DNA of 64,000 nt from contig JABAKD010000019.1 of the NCBI GenBank assembly GCA_012845835.1, positions 14,867,420 through 14,931,419 of the forward strand, read 5' to 3'. Positions 34,565 to 45,900 of this stretch are shown here, piece after piece. The translations under genes were made by a program, and so were the position numbers. Source of the DNA: Undaria pinnatifida. Taxonomy: Eukaryota > Sar > Phaeophyceae > Laminariales > Alariaceae. Positions within the stretch are counted from its first letter, which is position 1, and each line of letters begins with the position of its first letter. Under the pieces are notes generated by a model. That model was not told the DNA's origin. It worked only from the letters and a program-made list of their open reading frames with translations, and ran no database searches.

Positions 34565-35570
34565 TGATAACTGAGAGCCGCGGTGGTGGTGGGCGAAAAA
34601 TCTGTAGCATGTGGGCGAAAAACAGTAGCATTAGGAGCTAGGTTTGTCGGGTTGCCAAATAACGCCCCGAAAACCCGGTAGCTTTGGGCGCTGAATCTGT
34701 TGAGTGCCCTTGTGGACCGAGAGATCGATATAATGGGGAGCTGGGCCTCTTGGATGGTCTGGTGGGCCAAAATACCGGTAGCATCGGGACCTATGTCTCC
34801 TGGGTGGCCTAGTTGGTCGAAAAGCTCAAGCATTGGGTGCTGGGTCTATTGAGTGGCCTAGTGGATCGAAAAATCGGTAGCATCGGGCGCTGGATCTCTC
34901 GGATGGCCTAGTGGACCGAACAATCGGTAGCATCGGGCACTGGGTCTCCTGAGTGGCCTAGTGGATCGAGCTATCGATAGGATTGGGCGCCGGGCCTCTG
35001 GGATGGTCTAGTGGACTAAACCATCCGTAGCGTTGAGAACTGGGCCTCTTGGATGGCCTGGTGGACCGAGAAACCGGTAGCATTGGGAGCTGGGCCTCTT
35101 GGATGACGTGGTAGACCGAAGAACCTGTAGCATTGGGCGCTGGGTCTGTTGGGTGGCCTAGTGGACGGAACCATCGCTAGCATTGGGCGCCGGGTCTCTT
35201 GGGCGTCCTAGTGGATCGAAACGTCGGCAGCATTGAGTGTTGGGTTTGTTGAGCGGCCAGGTAGACCGAAAAATCGGGAGTTGGGTCTCTTGGGTAGTCT
35301 AATGGGCCAAACACTCGATAGGATTGGGCGCTGGGTCTCTTTTTTGGATGGCCTAATGGACCAAAACGTTGATAGCATCGGGTGCTGGGCGTCTTGGGTG
35401 TCCTATCAATGGTGCACCAATACATCGGTAGCATTGGAAGTTGCGCCTCTTGGGTGGCCTATTGGACAAAAAAATCGATAGCATTGGGAGCTGGGCCCCT
35501 TGGGTGGCCTAGTAGACCGAAAAACCGATAGCACCGGGCGTTGGGTCCCTTGGGTACCCTCGCCTCGGTG
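34565..35570. repeat. Minisatellite block 1, about 57-bp unit
   Basis: Roughly sixteen units of the form TTGGGTGGCCTAGTGGACCG then AAAAATCGGTAGCATTGGG then GCTGGGTCTC. It begins with GAGCCGCGGTGGTGGTGGGC and ends with a CCCTCGCCTCGGTGGGTGGA flank. Confidence 0.9.
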
Positions 35571-35860
35571 GGTGGAAAAAAACATGCGCATATCGTACTG
35601 TATACACGTTTGGCCTGTCCCTGTCCGATTTCCCATGCTAGAAGAAAATTCGCTAAGCGTTTGGCGCGGGGGTCCCTTGGGTCACTTCGCCTTGATGCCG
35701 ACTGCTAATGTGGGGTTGGGTTGGGTTGGGTTGGGTTGGGTTAGGTTTGGTTGGGTTGAGATTCATTGGAAGCTGCAGCTTATTCCGTTGTGGACGGCGG
35801 AGCAGCTGATACTTGGTGACTGAAAGCCGCGGTGGTGGGCGAAAAATCGGTAGCATTGGG
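35571..35860. repeat. Spacer unit with GGGTT run
   Basis: Shares GCGCATATCGT, TGTCCGATTTCCCATG and CGCCTTnATGCCGACTG with 36450-36620. GGGTT runs at 35713-35745. Confidence 0.75.
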
Positions 35861-36440
35861 AGCTAGGTTTCTCGGGTGGCCTAAAACCGGCCTGAACACC
35901 CGGTGGCTTTGAGCATTGGGCCTGTTAAGTGGCCTCGTCGACCGAGAAATCGGTAGCATTGGAAGCGGGGCCTCTGGGATGGTCTAATGGACCGAAAAGC
36001 TGGCAGATTGGGCGCTGGGTCTGTTGGGTGGTCTAATGGACCGCAATTCGCTGGCATTGGGCGCCGGGTCTCTTGGGTGGTCTAGTGGATCTAAGAATCG
36101 GTAAAACTAGGAGTTGGATTTCTTGGATGATCTAGTCCACCGATACATCGGTAGTATTGGGCGCTGGGTCTCTTGGGTGGCCTCGTTGACCGAACAATCG
36201 ATAGGATTGGGAGCTGGGCCTCTTGGATGGCCTAGTGGGCCAAAATATTGGTAGCATCGGATGCTGGGTCTCTTAGGTGGCCTAATGGAGTGAACAATAG
36301 GTAGCATTGGGTGTTGGGTCTGTTGGGTAGCCCAGGGGACCGAGCATTCGGTGGCAGTCGGAGATGGTCCCCTTGGGTGGCCTAGTGGACCGAAAATCGG
36401 TAGGACTGGGCGCTGGCCTAGGGTACCCTCGCCTCGGTGG
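35861..36440. repeat. Minisatellite block 2, about 57-bp unit
   Basis: About ten more units of the same family; block plus spacer recur, so the 34.6-36.6 kb region has two higher-order copies. Confidence 0.88.
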
Positions 36441-36719
36441 GTGGAACGAAACTTGCGCATATCGTGATGTAACGCGTTTGGTCTGTCCTCGTCCGATTTC
36501 CCATGGCAGAAGAAAACTTGCGCATTTGGCGTGGGGCTCCGTGGGTCGCATCGCCTTCATGCCGACTGTAAATGTGGAGTTGGGTTGGGATTGATGGGAA
36601 GCTGGAGCTTATTCCGTGGTGGACGGCGAAGCAGGAACACCTCACTTTGCGTAAACTATGCATATCCTTGCAATAGTTTAACGTGTCACCCTACTATTGC
36701 TATTTCTTTCTGTACGTGG

Positions 36720-37315
36720 GCTGGTGGCGGTGGGCTATCGTACGCAATGGTTTTCCTTGAGCTTGGCACAGGGTAACGTGAGTTGCAGCGTCGGTCATCT
36801 TGTATTCTCAAGCCAAGGGTTGGCAGTAGGTCGAGAGTGCCAAGCCCATTATATTTGCGAAAAAAATGTAATTATTTATAATAAAGCGCAACATCGTTTT
36901 CCTCGGATGCGGCGATGCACTCATATATCAAACTACTGCAGTATTAATTATGAACTATCAGGTGAAGAAGTTATGCTTGCCTGGACACAACCGTGCTGAG
37001 CTGCCCGCAGTGCAAGTTATTGTATGTCGCAGGGCGTCGTGGGAAACTTGGTTCGTGAATCACACCTCGGTCGGCCGGTGCGATAGTATCGCAGCGAATG
37101 GCGCTGCGGGTGAGATGCTTTTCTTTTTTTGTTCGTAAGCTGGCAGCGGTGAGTTGTCATGGACATTGCCGCAAAGGTTTGCCTTGGGCAGAAACATATT
37201 ATAAATATCTTATGATCCATATACATTGTCCGCAGCGTCGGTGACATTGTAATCTCAAACCAAGGGCTGACAGTAGCTCGGGAGAGTCAAGACCATTGTG
37301 TTTGCGACGAAAATA
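36720..37315. repeat. Imperfect direct duplication, about 150 bp
   Basis: 36720-36870 and 37139-37310 share GTGGGCTATCGTnCGCAATGG-like, CAGCGTCGGT, TCTCAAnCCAAGGGnTGnCAGTA and TTTGCGA blocks. Confidence 0.65.
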
Positions 37316-37351
37316 CCGCTATAGTGCAATATCATCTCCCTCATAGGTAGA

Positions 37352-37383
37352 AATTAGGGTTAGGGTTAGTGTTAGCGTTAGGG
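37352..37383. repeat. Interstitial telomere-like TTAGGG repeat
   Basis: TTAGGGTTAGGGTTAGTGTT continues to AGCGTTAGGGG. Short and degenerate, so not a telomere end. Confidence 0.75.
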
Positions 37384-38174
37384 GACGGACGGACGGACAA
37401 CCGAAATTAAGTTTCCCACTGTCAATGGAAACCCCAGCTACACTGGGGAATGGTCGCATGCTGCATGGGTCACTTTAAAGGAGGAGTTGACGCAGACGTC
37501 TGTGCTTCATTCTGCTGAAAAACACGTGGCACGAACAAAATTTCGACAAGTATGCCACGAGCCGGGTGCATCACATAGTACCAACACGTACACTTCCAAG
37601 TACAAACACATCCTGAACACAAGGTTCCCCTCGGGGATGTGGTTGGTTTCAAGTCCCGAGGGTGTCTCAAGCGTTTCTATGAGCTATAAATTATCCAGAT
37701 AATATATACTAAAAATGAAAACTAAAAAAACATAGTAACCCACCGCGCAAGTACCCGGGCCAAGTAAACCGACTGTTCAAAGCTAAAACGAGTTTTTGTT
37801 AACTTTGCAATCATTCATCGGCGACAGCTATAGTACCCTTAGTGTCCACGTGGGTGTTACGATTGGCTGCAATCATGCACTATTAAAACGTTTGGCCAGA
37901 ATCGCGCCTGGTAACAACGTTTTTTAATGATGGTGGACACGTACACACACGTTTTTCGAACATCGGTGTGGGAAGCCCTTTGAGGTTAAGCCTCTAACGG
38001 TTTTTTTTTCAACAATAAGTCATGCCAAGGAAGCAACAATACCTGTGCTTTACGACTCGCCGCTTCCGGAAGCAGGAGCGATCGCCCACATGCATTTGTG
38101 TTGCTGCAGTTCCCAGCGTGCAGGACATGGCATGCAGGATGCAGAAGCAATTACCAGTCGCGACGCCCCCCCCC

Positions 38175-38395
38175 CCTCATACGACTACGGCAATGCCTGG
38201 AATGCGTACTCCACCCCCCCGCCCCTCGCCGCCAGACTCGCCGAACACCTCACGGCACTTCGCGCTTGATGTGCGCGCTGTCTGCCTGGTCGGTGAAAAC
38301 CCAACGTGCGCCGCCTCGGCGTTGTCCGGGTGCGAGGGTCAAAGGTCATACGACTACGGCTATGCATGAAACGAGTGATCCTCCTTAATCTCCCC
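38175..38395 (+). repeat. GC-rich dispersed element, copy 2
   Basis: Matches copy 1 from ACTCGCCGAACACCTCACGG to GGCTATGCATGAAACGAGTG. Its last approximately 50 bp are directly duplicated at 38396-38450. Confidence 0.8.
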
Positions 38396-38532
38396 TCCGG
38401 CAACGGCTATGCATGAAACGAGTGATCCTCCTTAATCCCCCCTCCGGCATGTAAACCCTCCATGCTTCCTTTTCTTCCTCTCGCTCTACCCCCTTCGTAC
38501 TCTACTTCGTACTAACCAACCCCCGCCTCCAG

Positions 38533-38727
38533 CCCCCCTGCGGCGAAATGGAACTCCTTGCGGATGGCACACTATGGCACAACAACCACGGCATGGACAC
38601 GCTACTTTTCCGACCCATCCGAAAGCTCAAAACATGTAATCGAAAAACGGTTCCTCCGTTTGTCCGTGCCTCCATCGAAAAACTACACCAAACCTACTCC
38701 AAGAGTTTCGTACGTACAAACGTGTAA
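38533..38727 (+). CDS. Candidate terminal exon, unknown protein
   Basis: After ACTAACCAACCCCCGCCTCCAG, a good branch site and acceptor, an open frame reads PPCGEMELLADGTLWHNNHG then MDTLLFRPIRKL and ends KSFVRTNV-stop. It is 65 codons with no recognised domain and no matching upstream exon. An internal GTACGT near 38709 could also be a donor. Confidence 0.35.
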   Translation, partial: PPCGEMELLADGTLWHNNHGMDTLLFRPIRKLKTCNRKTVPPFVRASIEKLHQTYSKSFVRTNV

Positions 38728-39544
38728 AGCCAGCGGAAACGCAACAGCCGTTTGTGTAACAATATCAATATTCCAACGGCACTTGTATTTCCGTCCAGAG
38801 CGGTATGGAATATAGACAAGATAAACATATACCCTCTAAAACGAGCTACAGCAATCTTACTGTTGTCCTCATGGACATGGTTTCCCGTGTTATGCCCTAG
38901 TAAAAAACTTGCCGCTTGCAGCACGACAGCGCTATGAAATGCTCCTGAAATTAAGATTCACCCTCACATGCGTTCATTAAAAAAACAGATCCTATACTGT
39001 CGTGGGCTCCTCTACACTACCGGCCCTTTTCTACGAATGTTTCTAAGAACGCCGACAAGAAACTTACGCGTTACCCTTCCGTGAAAGAAAACATCGGGAT
39101 CGGTTATACTGAATTTAGTACCAAACACACGCTACCCCCACGAGATCTAGCGTCCGCCAGCATCCCGCGTCCTTATGAGATGGATGGTACTGTGCTCTCC
39201 TATGAAAGAGCCCGACAAGTAAAACAAATTCATATTCTGGGGGAAAACAAGCAATTCGAGCGCGGGAATGCTCAATATAGTGTGGAACACACCCTATCTA
39301 AAAAAAAGATGAAATCTACCCTCGGGCAGTATCCAGAACAGTTTCTTATTCAAGAGCCGGTGCTGTTCACTTGTGCCCAATCGATACACGATACACTTCT
39401 TCTACTCGTACAGCCGCAGGCAGCGTTGTTCAAATCCAGAAAATATTGGCACCCAGTGCCCTCATAAACGAAGGTGGGCGTGAATACGGCCACTACCCAC
39501 TAAGAAGGCGGCTTCACCCAAGCCCAACGACGGGTGTATACAGA

Positions 39545-39770
39545 ACCAAACAACCGACCGAATCACCGATTCGATCATCGACCGAACCATTGAACGAATC
39601 ATCGACCGAACCACCGACGGAATCATCAACTGAATCATCGACCGATATATCGGCTGAATCATGGACCAAAATCATCAACCGAATCATCAACTGAATAATT
39701 TTAGACCGAATCTCAACCGAATGTTGACGGAATCATAAACGGAATCATCGACCGAATCACTAAACGAACC
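39545..39770. repeat. 12-15-bp repeat GAATCATCGACC
   Basis: About fifteen diverged units of CGACCGAATCAT / CAACTGAATCAT. Confidence 0.88.
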
Positions 39771-40112
39771 ATCGACACACTATACGTTATGCGCACGAAC
39801 TACTACTGCAAGGCCAACAAAGTACAGTAACCCAGCGCAACATTGGCCATGCTAATCATGTTCTTATTGTTGTATTAACAATACGATAATACCAGGGTAT
39901 GTTTCATCGTCCATGGCTCACGACATTGAATGCATGCGGGCCCTGCAACGGTATGCCAGAACGGAAACCAATACGCAAAAACGAATACGTCTATCCTATT
40001 GGGTCGCCACAAAAAAATAACGAGAAAAGGGCTACACCGAATGAGGACTGCTATTACCAGTTACGCCTACTGCTATTATACCAGGATAAACCATACGGTT
40101 ACCGGACAGAAA

Positions 40113-40194
40113 TGTAAGGACCGTTGGTAAATAACAAACACGAAATATCCAAACGGTCCTTATATTCCCGACTGGTTATCCAAACAGTCCTTAA
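40113..40194. mobile_element. Mini inverted-repeat element, best copy plus half copy
   Basis: TGTAAGGACCGTTGG at 40113 is mirrored by CCAAACGGTCCTTATA at 40149-40164. A second right half, TATCCAAACAGTCCTTAAAA, follows at 40177-40196. Confidence 0.72.
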
Positions 40195-40364
40195 AAGCTG
40201 CGCCTATGAATGGAAACCCGTTCCTGCGCGAAGCGCTCGCCACACGAGACTTAAAACCAATGGATTCCTCACTACAGCAAAATATTTTTTCGAGAAGCAC
40301 GGCCAACCGCAAGAACTTAATGATAAGGAACGAAAGTCAGTACACTCCATGCCATGTGATTTCA

Positions 40365-40630
40365 TCCACACGACGGACAGATCAGTTCAGATCAGATCCT
40401 CATTCATCTGTTGATGATGTCTGTCTTTGGGGGGAGACATATCCCTGGTCTACATGATCTGCACTGCCGATGGATAGATCATGTTGCCGATTGATCTGAA
40501 TGATCTAGCACATCATGTCATGTTATGTCATCATTCCTTGGTTGGATTTGTTCTACACGCATCCTGCACAACATGCCACAACAACAGACACAGGGTCCAG
40601 ATGATCTAGATCACCATCTGTCAGATGTGC
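40365..40630. repeat. GATC-rich inverted-end element, copy 2
   Basis: Starts CCACACGACGGACAGATCAG and ends CATCTGTCAGATGTGCGG. Confidence 0.65.
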
Positions 40631-40739
40631 GGTTTTGTTCTTTTTCAGCGCGGTGGTAGAATAAGCCCTCGCATCGATGGACCGATGGACGCGGTAGCCA
40701 TCAGGCGACAGCGCCAACAAACTCAGCGTCAGCCCCTAA

Positions 40740-40916
40740 GAGCACAAGACACCATTGATCCTTATGAGACTAATATATGGTGACAAAAACAACGACGAGT
40801 GCGATCTTACCACGAGTCTAGGAAGAGTGTACACCAATGCCATTATCACCGTGCTGCAAGCGTTTGCAGAGGCCATTAAGTTGCAGTTCGAGCGCGTTCC
40901 CTACCCCGGCGAGTAG
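40740..40916 (+). CDS. Candidate terminal exon, unknown protein
   Basis: An open frame of 58 codons ends VYTNAIITVLQAFAEAIKLQ then FERVPYPGE-stop, with amphipathic-helix character. An acceptor could be CGAGTCTAG at 40819. No family recognised; no partner exon. Confidence 0.3.
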   Translation, partial: EHKTPLILMRLIYGDKNNDECDLTTSLGRVYTNAIITVLQAFAEAIKLQFERVPYPGE

Positions 40917-41204
40917 GGCTGCTTCGTGCGGTCCATGTTGTGATGCTCAGTTTCTTTCGACACTCTCCCTCTGAACTCCCAAACTATTTGAGCACCAAAC
41001 GCCAGGAGACAACCAACCAACCTCTAGCCTGGCGCCCAAAGAGTACGTGTGTCACGGTCTCAAACTCCCACCAAATTTTACCGCCACACACGTACACGCC
41101 CACAGTAAACCGATCGCTACGCGTACAGCTCCAGCCGCCCTATGTTTACAGCAGACAGCAGCAAAGGGGTGTACCGCTCCCCCATCATAGCCCCCCCGCG
41201 CTCC

Positions 41205-41370
41205 GCTCCCCCCCCCCCCCCCCCCCCCCCAACAAAACTCCCCTCGACCCCCTCTCCCTCCTCTTCTCCCTCGGTGACAAAAAGCCCGTCGACCCTCGTC
41301 TCCCTCCGATCTCCTATACCCCCCGCCCCGCCAACAAAAACTATTTTCGCCCCCCCCCCCCCCCCCCTCC
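41205..41370. repeat. C-rich tract with two long poly-C runs
   Basis: C runs near 41211-41230 and 41350-41367 flank CCCTC-rich sequence. Pro-rich and Gly-rich ORFs across it are compositional. Confidence 0.8.
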
Positions 41371-41566
41371 TTAACAAAACTCCCGCCGTCCCCCTTCGCT
41401 ACTCTCCACCTTCCCCCCCGACTCGAATGCAGCCAGCCGTCGACACGTGCGACGAGGCAATCGAACAAAACCCCCCCACAAAAAATAAGTTATGTAGCTG
41501 TTTCAGGAGGCAATGAGGCAGCCAATAACTACCACCCCGTTACCGCTTTTGCAGTACACCAGTGGT

Positions 41567-41735
41567 CCTCCCACAGTGCCGTTATGTGCACTATAGAGGG
41601 AAATAACGGCACCGTAGCGGAAGCCGGCACTACCCCGCATACCGCCACTCCTGGTTGTTCCCACCTGTGCCAAGCGATTTCACAAGCATTATAGAGGGCA
41701 ACCGGCACTGCTCAACCTGCGCTTTAGAGGGGCCT
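41567..41735 (+). mobile_element. TIR element CCTCTAnAGTGCCGG, copy a
   Basis: About 170 bp with CCTCCCACAGTGCCG at the left and CGCTTTAGAGGGG at the right, containing GCACTATAGAGGGAAATAAC. Confidence 0.7.
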
Positions 41736-42119
41736 CCATAGCACTATCGGCCCACGAATGAGAAATACACTACAGCAACAAGAACCTAAGGCTCGCGGCT
41801 TGGGGTAAGCTACGAAATATGGAGAAATAGATCGCGCTTAGCAGCGAGAGCTACCCCCAACCTTGTATAATCGCCTAAGCTCAAGGTTTCTCGAGGTGAT
41901 GTTACATCAACCCTAAAAACGCTGCAAAATTTATCTCACACTACTCGTACATGCAAGTACTTTCCCCCCCCAAAAAAGCGCGTGCACCTCCAAGCACCTC
42001 CAAAAAAGTTGAGATTTCACGCCTTGCTCAGATCAAGCGCTACTTCTTCGCGAGCCCGTGCTGCTGTAGCGTTATTACCGTTATTACCGTAACTAGTCTT
42101 ATTGGCACTACCCTACCCG

Positions 42120-42426
42120 TGGGGGGTGGGGGTGTACTCATTTTGCGCATAGCCATAGCCGTATGGCCACAGACACTCGCATCCCGAAGGGAGCACGTCG
42201 GGTTTTCCCAGACCAGGCAGCCATCGTGTGCACCCAAAAACGCGAAGCGCCTACCCTGGCATCCCTACAGTGCCGTGCCGGGTTAGGGCAAGTTGGCCTC
42301 TCACCGGCCAGGAAGACGCCGCATGCACCAAGAACGCGAAGCGCCTTGAGGTGTTTGGCAAGTTCCATGGAGGGTGAGCTGCATCCTCTTAACAACCATT
42401 TGTGAGGCGGACTTCGGCACCTTGTG
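42120..42426 (-). repeat. GC-rich dispersed element, copy 3 (inverted)
   Basis: The reverse complement matches copies 1 and 2 and has an internal duplication of about 85 bp beginning CTTCGCGTT. It starts about 28 bp after the GARP gene stop codon, so it may form the 3' UTR. Confidence 0.82.
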
Positions 42427-42453
42427 CGTACTCTCTTGCACATGGGAGGGCAG

Positions 42454-42922
42454 CTACCCGTGTGGGGGGGTATCCAACAAAAAGCTGAACAATTGAAGAT
42501 CCAACGTGTCATCATCCCAATACAAGTCGTTGCTGAGCAAAGGTTGGGGTGCATCCACGTCGGTCGCTAGTATGGCCGACGGAGACAAGCCTTCCGGACC
42601 ACCACCACCACCACCGCCACCAATACCACTTACGCTGTTACCCATACCAGGGTCTAGCTCCCCCGCGTTCGGCATAGGTGGGTGCGCGGCTAGTAGCGGA
42701 GCCCCAGGCCCAGTAGCGCCGCTAGGGCTTCTGCCCGGAGTGCTGGGACTTCTGGCGGAGGTTGGTGGTCTGTTGAAGAGGGAATTTTCAGTCGTGCTAG
42801 CTTGCGAAGACGCATCTGCATCGGACGGCTGCTGCTGCTGTTGGTGTGGGGGGTGGGCGGGGGTGGGGGGAGGGGAGAGGTACGGTGGGGGCGATGAAGG
42901 GAAGGAGTAAGGGCCAGGGCGT
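42454..42922 (-). CDS. GARP gene terminal exon K
   Basis: Acceptor CAGCTGTAG, phase 2. Pro-rich start (GPYSFPSSPPPYLSPPPTPA), then HQQQQPSDADASSQASTTEN, a Gly run, and the acidic-hydrophobic C-terminus ending LLDTPPHG-stop. Confidence 0.92.
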
Positions 42923-45900
42923 CTACAGCTGACGGTAAGTTAGGTGCGATCATCAAGGAAACGAGTCAGGTGAGGAGGTCTACCTGAAGGCGTCGTATGT
43001 TGCCCAACTAATAATTATCTGCAGCTGTCAGCTGCTGTGTTGGGTGGGTGACGTTAAGGGAATTAATTACGCGAGGTGGTCTGAAGATGACGGCTGCTGC
43101 TGCAGCGGCGGTGGCGGCGGGCGGGTGGGGTTGGATGGGTGCGAGTAAGCGATTCGTTGTCAAGCAGGAATTTCTCCGCTTCCTTTTCGTCATATCTTCC
43201 CTTCTTCTCTAAAGTCCCGAAAGAAGGTATTAATAACACCGTGAGCCGTTCGCAAACAGGCAGTCCTCCACTTATTTTCTCAACACCTGTTCCTGTTCCT
43301 TCTCCAGCCCCAAATGGATTAACGTGAAACGCGCAAAAATGACTCCACGCGAATTCCGACAAGTTTTCGCCACAAACGAGGGTTAAGCTCTGAAGGGGCT
43401 GAACCAAAAGTGTGACAAGAAGTTAACGCCGTCGGTCCTGTCCAAACAGGCAATTCCCCGCTTCTTGTTTTTGAAGAGTGTTTCCTCTCAGGTCCCGAAC
43501 GGGCTAGAAAACGACGGCGATAACGACCCTCACCTTGGCCGTTGGGCCCTCTGGGCCCGGGGTAAGCCCGAACGGACCAGAAGAGCCAACGAGGGCTTTT
43601 CCTTTCCCCTTTCCTTCCTCTTTTCCGTGCTGTTCCTGCCGCTGTTGTTGCTCTAGCTCTTGCTGTGCGTGAAGCTGCAACTGATCCTGGGGGAACGAGG
43701 GAGAGAAAGGTCATCGCAATGTTGTGGGTGTGGTTGTTGTGGTGGTGGTGGCTGTTGTCGTAGTGATTTTTCTCACACCAACTCATCTCCGCACCCTGCT
43801 CCGTCGTCACAAGACAAGCTCCAACACAACCCCATCAGCCAATCCAGGGACAATGATCAAGCCAGTAGTATTACCACGGTGGTTAAAGGAAATTGCCGAC
43901 GCCAATCCCCCCCCCAACAACACCCTGAGACCCGCGCCGTCACCGCAAGCCGCCGCGGCTGCATGTACCGCGCACCTGCTGCCTGAGACGCATGAGTCGG
44001 TGAATGTCCATGCTCGTCTTCATTTCCATCCTCAGGCTCGTCTCGTCTATCCCCTCCTTCGCCCCGTCCAACATAGCCGCCTCCCATTCAAGATGCTCGA
44101 GCGGGAACACGCCGGCCTCGCGAACCGACATCAGTTGCCCCGCACTCGATTGTCCCGAACCTGAATGTCCCGCGCCCAAATATCCCGCGCCCAAAAGCCC
44201 CGCACTAATCGGCAGCATGGGCGTGCTCGGCGTGTGCATAGGGGGGGCAGAGAAGGCAGACAGCCCCGCCAAAGCTGCCGCTCGAAGGGGCCCGTAAGAT
44301 GGGCTACCTGCAGCCCTTAAGCTTCCAGCAACCACACCAACACCACCCCCATCACTACCCCCCCCCCCCCCCACCACCACTACCTCCGCCACCAGAAACA
44401 GCAGCAGCACCACGACCAGCCCGACCAGCACCAGCAGCATGCCCACCACCACCACTCACCCCCCCACTACGACCAGAACCATCAGCAGCACCACTGCCGC
44501 CAGCACCGCCACCATCACCCCCCCCACCACCATCACCGCCACCACCATCACCCCCACCACCGCCAGCACCACCACCACCATCATCCCCACCACCACCGCC
44601 ACCCCCCCCACCACCGTCACCAACGCCCGCACCACCAGCACCAACACCCCCCCCCCCTTCACCACCGCGACTATCCCCACTACCACCAACACCAGCAGCA
44701 GCAGCAACACCAGCACCAGCACCAACCGTAGCAGCGGGCGCAGCGGTATATCTTTCGGGGGCAGGTAGAGAACTCGCGGTTGGCCGAAAGGAGAAGAGGT
44801 TAGGCGTGCCTTCGAGGCCTCTCGGCGGAAGGCCCAACTTTAGGGAGGACGCTCGAAGCATGTCGGCGATATCGGCTGTGGCAGCAGCAGCAGCCATCCT
44901 TTGCTGCGTTTGGGAAATTTGCGGCAGGAATCGGGGGGGGGGGGAGGGGGGGGGATAGGACAGAGGATGGCTAGTTATTTAGAATACAGCTTAAGCACAG
45001 AAACAGCACCTTGCAGCCGTGGATGGTAGCAGCACTAGTAGCAATTTTTCTTTCAGCATCAGTCTCAGTAATGGAGTCAGAGTATCAGTGTCCGTACTAG
45101 TATCCCAGTATCATTGGCAGCAAGCAGCAGCAGCGCCAGTATAAGTGGCAGCAGATAGAGTACTACTGTACCAAGTACCAGCAGCACTAGCAGAGTGGCA
45201 ATATGGCATCAGTATGAGCATCAGCACCAGTATCAGTATCAGTATCGATATCCTTCATCATCAAAATCATCATAAGCATTATACAGTAGAATATACAGTT
45301 GTAGCAAAACGAAGTACGGTGCAGCAGTAGCAGTATGAGTACGATTGATATTAATAACACCACTATCACAATAAGAGATGCCTCACCGCAGACGCTCGTG
45401 GCGGCAGGTAGCTGCTGTCCTTTCCACCACTTGTGCCTACGGTACTTCTGCCGGAGGCAGGCAGAGAGGACTGCCTGCTGCCCTCGCGGCTGGTGTTATC
45501 CTTGTTGCTGTTGTCCCTGCTGCTGCTGTCCTTGCGGCTGCGGTCCTTGCTGCTGCTGTCCTTGCTGCTGCTGTCCTTGCTGCTGCTGTCCTTGCTGCTG
45601 CTGTCCCTGCTGCTGCTGTCCTTGCTGCTGCTGTCCTTGCTGCTGCTGTCCCTGCTGTTGCTATCCTTTCGAGGAAGCGACTGAGCCGGATTAACATTAA
45701 TTGTCTTCGGCCAAGCCCCGGCGCCGCTGACTTGAACAGAACCTGTTGGCCACACGCCTGAGGTTCCCATGGCATCAGAATTATGTGAAAACAGTCGGAT
45801 AAGTCATATTCTCTAGGCCAAACAGTAACCAGATACCTTGGAAGTTGATGAACCTCAGCGGCAGCTTCAATATCACTACGCATGGAATGAAGTGTTTCGC

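Noticed and set aside
34565-36440. CRISPR-like regular repeats
   Set aside because: Units are contiguous and diverged, with no unique spacers, in a eukaryotic setting. The same applies to 11373-11549 and 5538-5655.
44299-44958. Long plus-strand Pro-rich ORF (219 codons)
   Set aside because: It is the antisense of the Gly-rich GARP exon H. The minus-strand exon has phase-consistent splice sites and non-repetitive flanks.
45378-45761. Plus-strand Ala/Val- or Leu-rich ORFs over the CTG repeat
   Set aside because: All frames of a 15-bp trinucleotide-type repeat stay open. Only the minus SSSKD frame fits splice phase.
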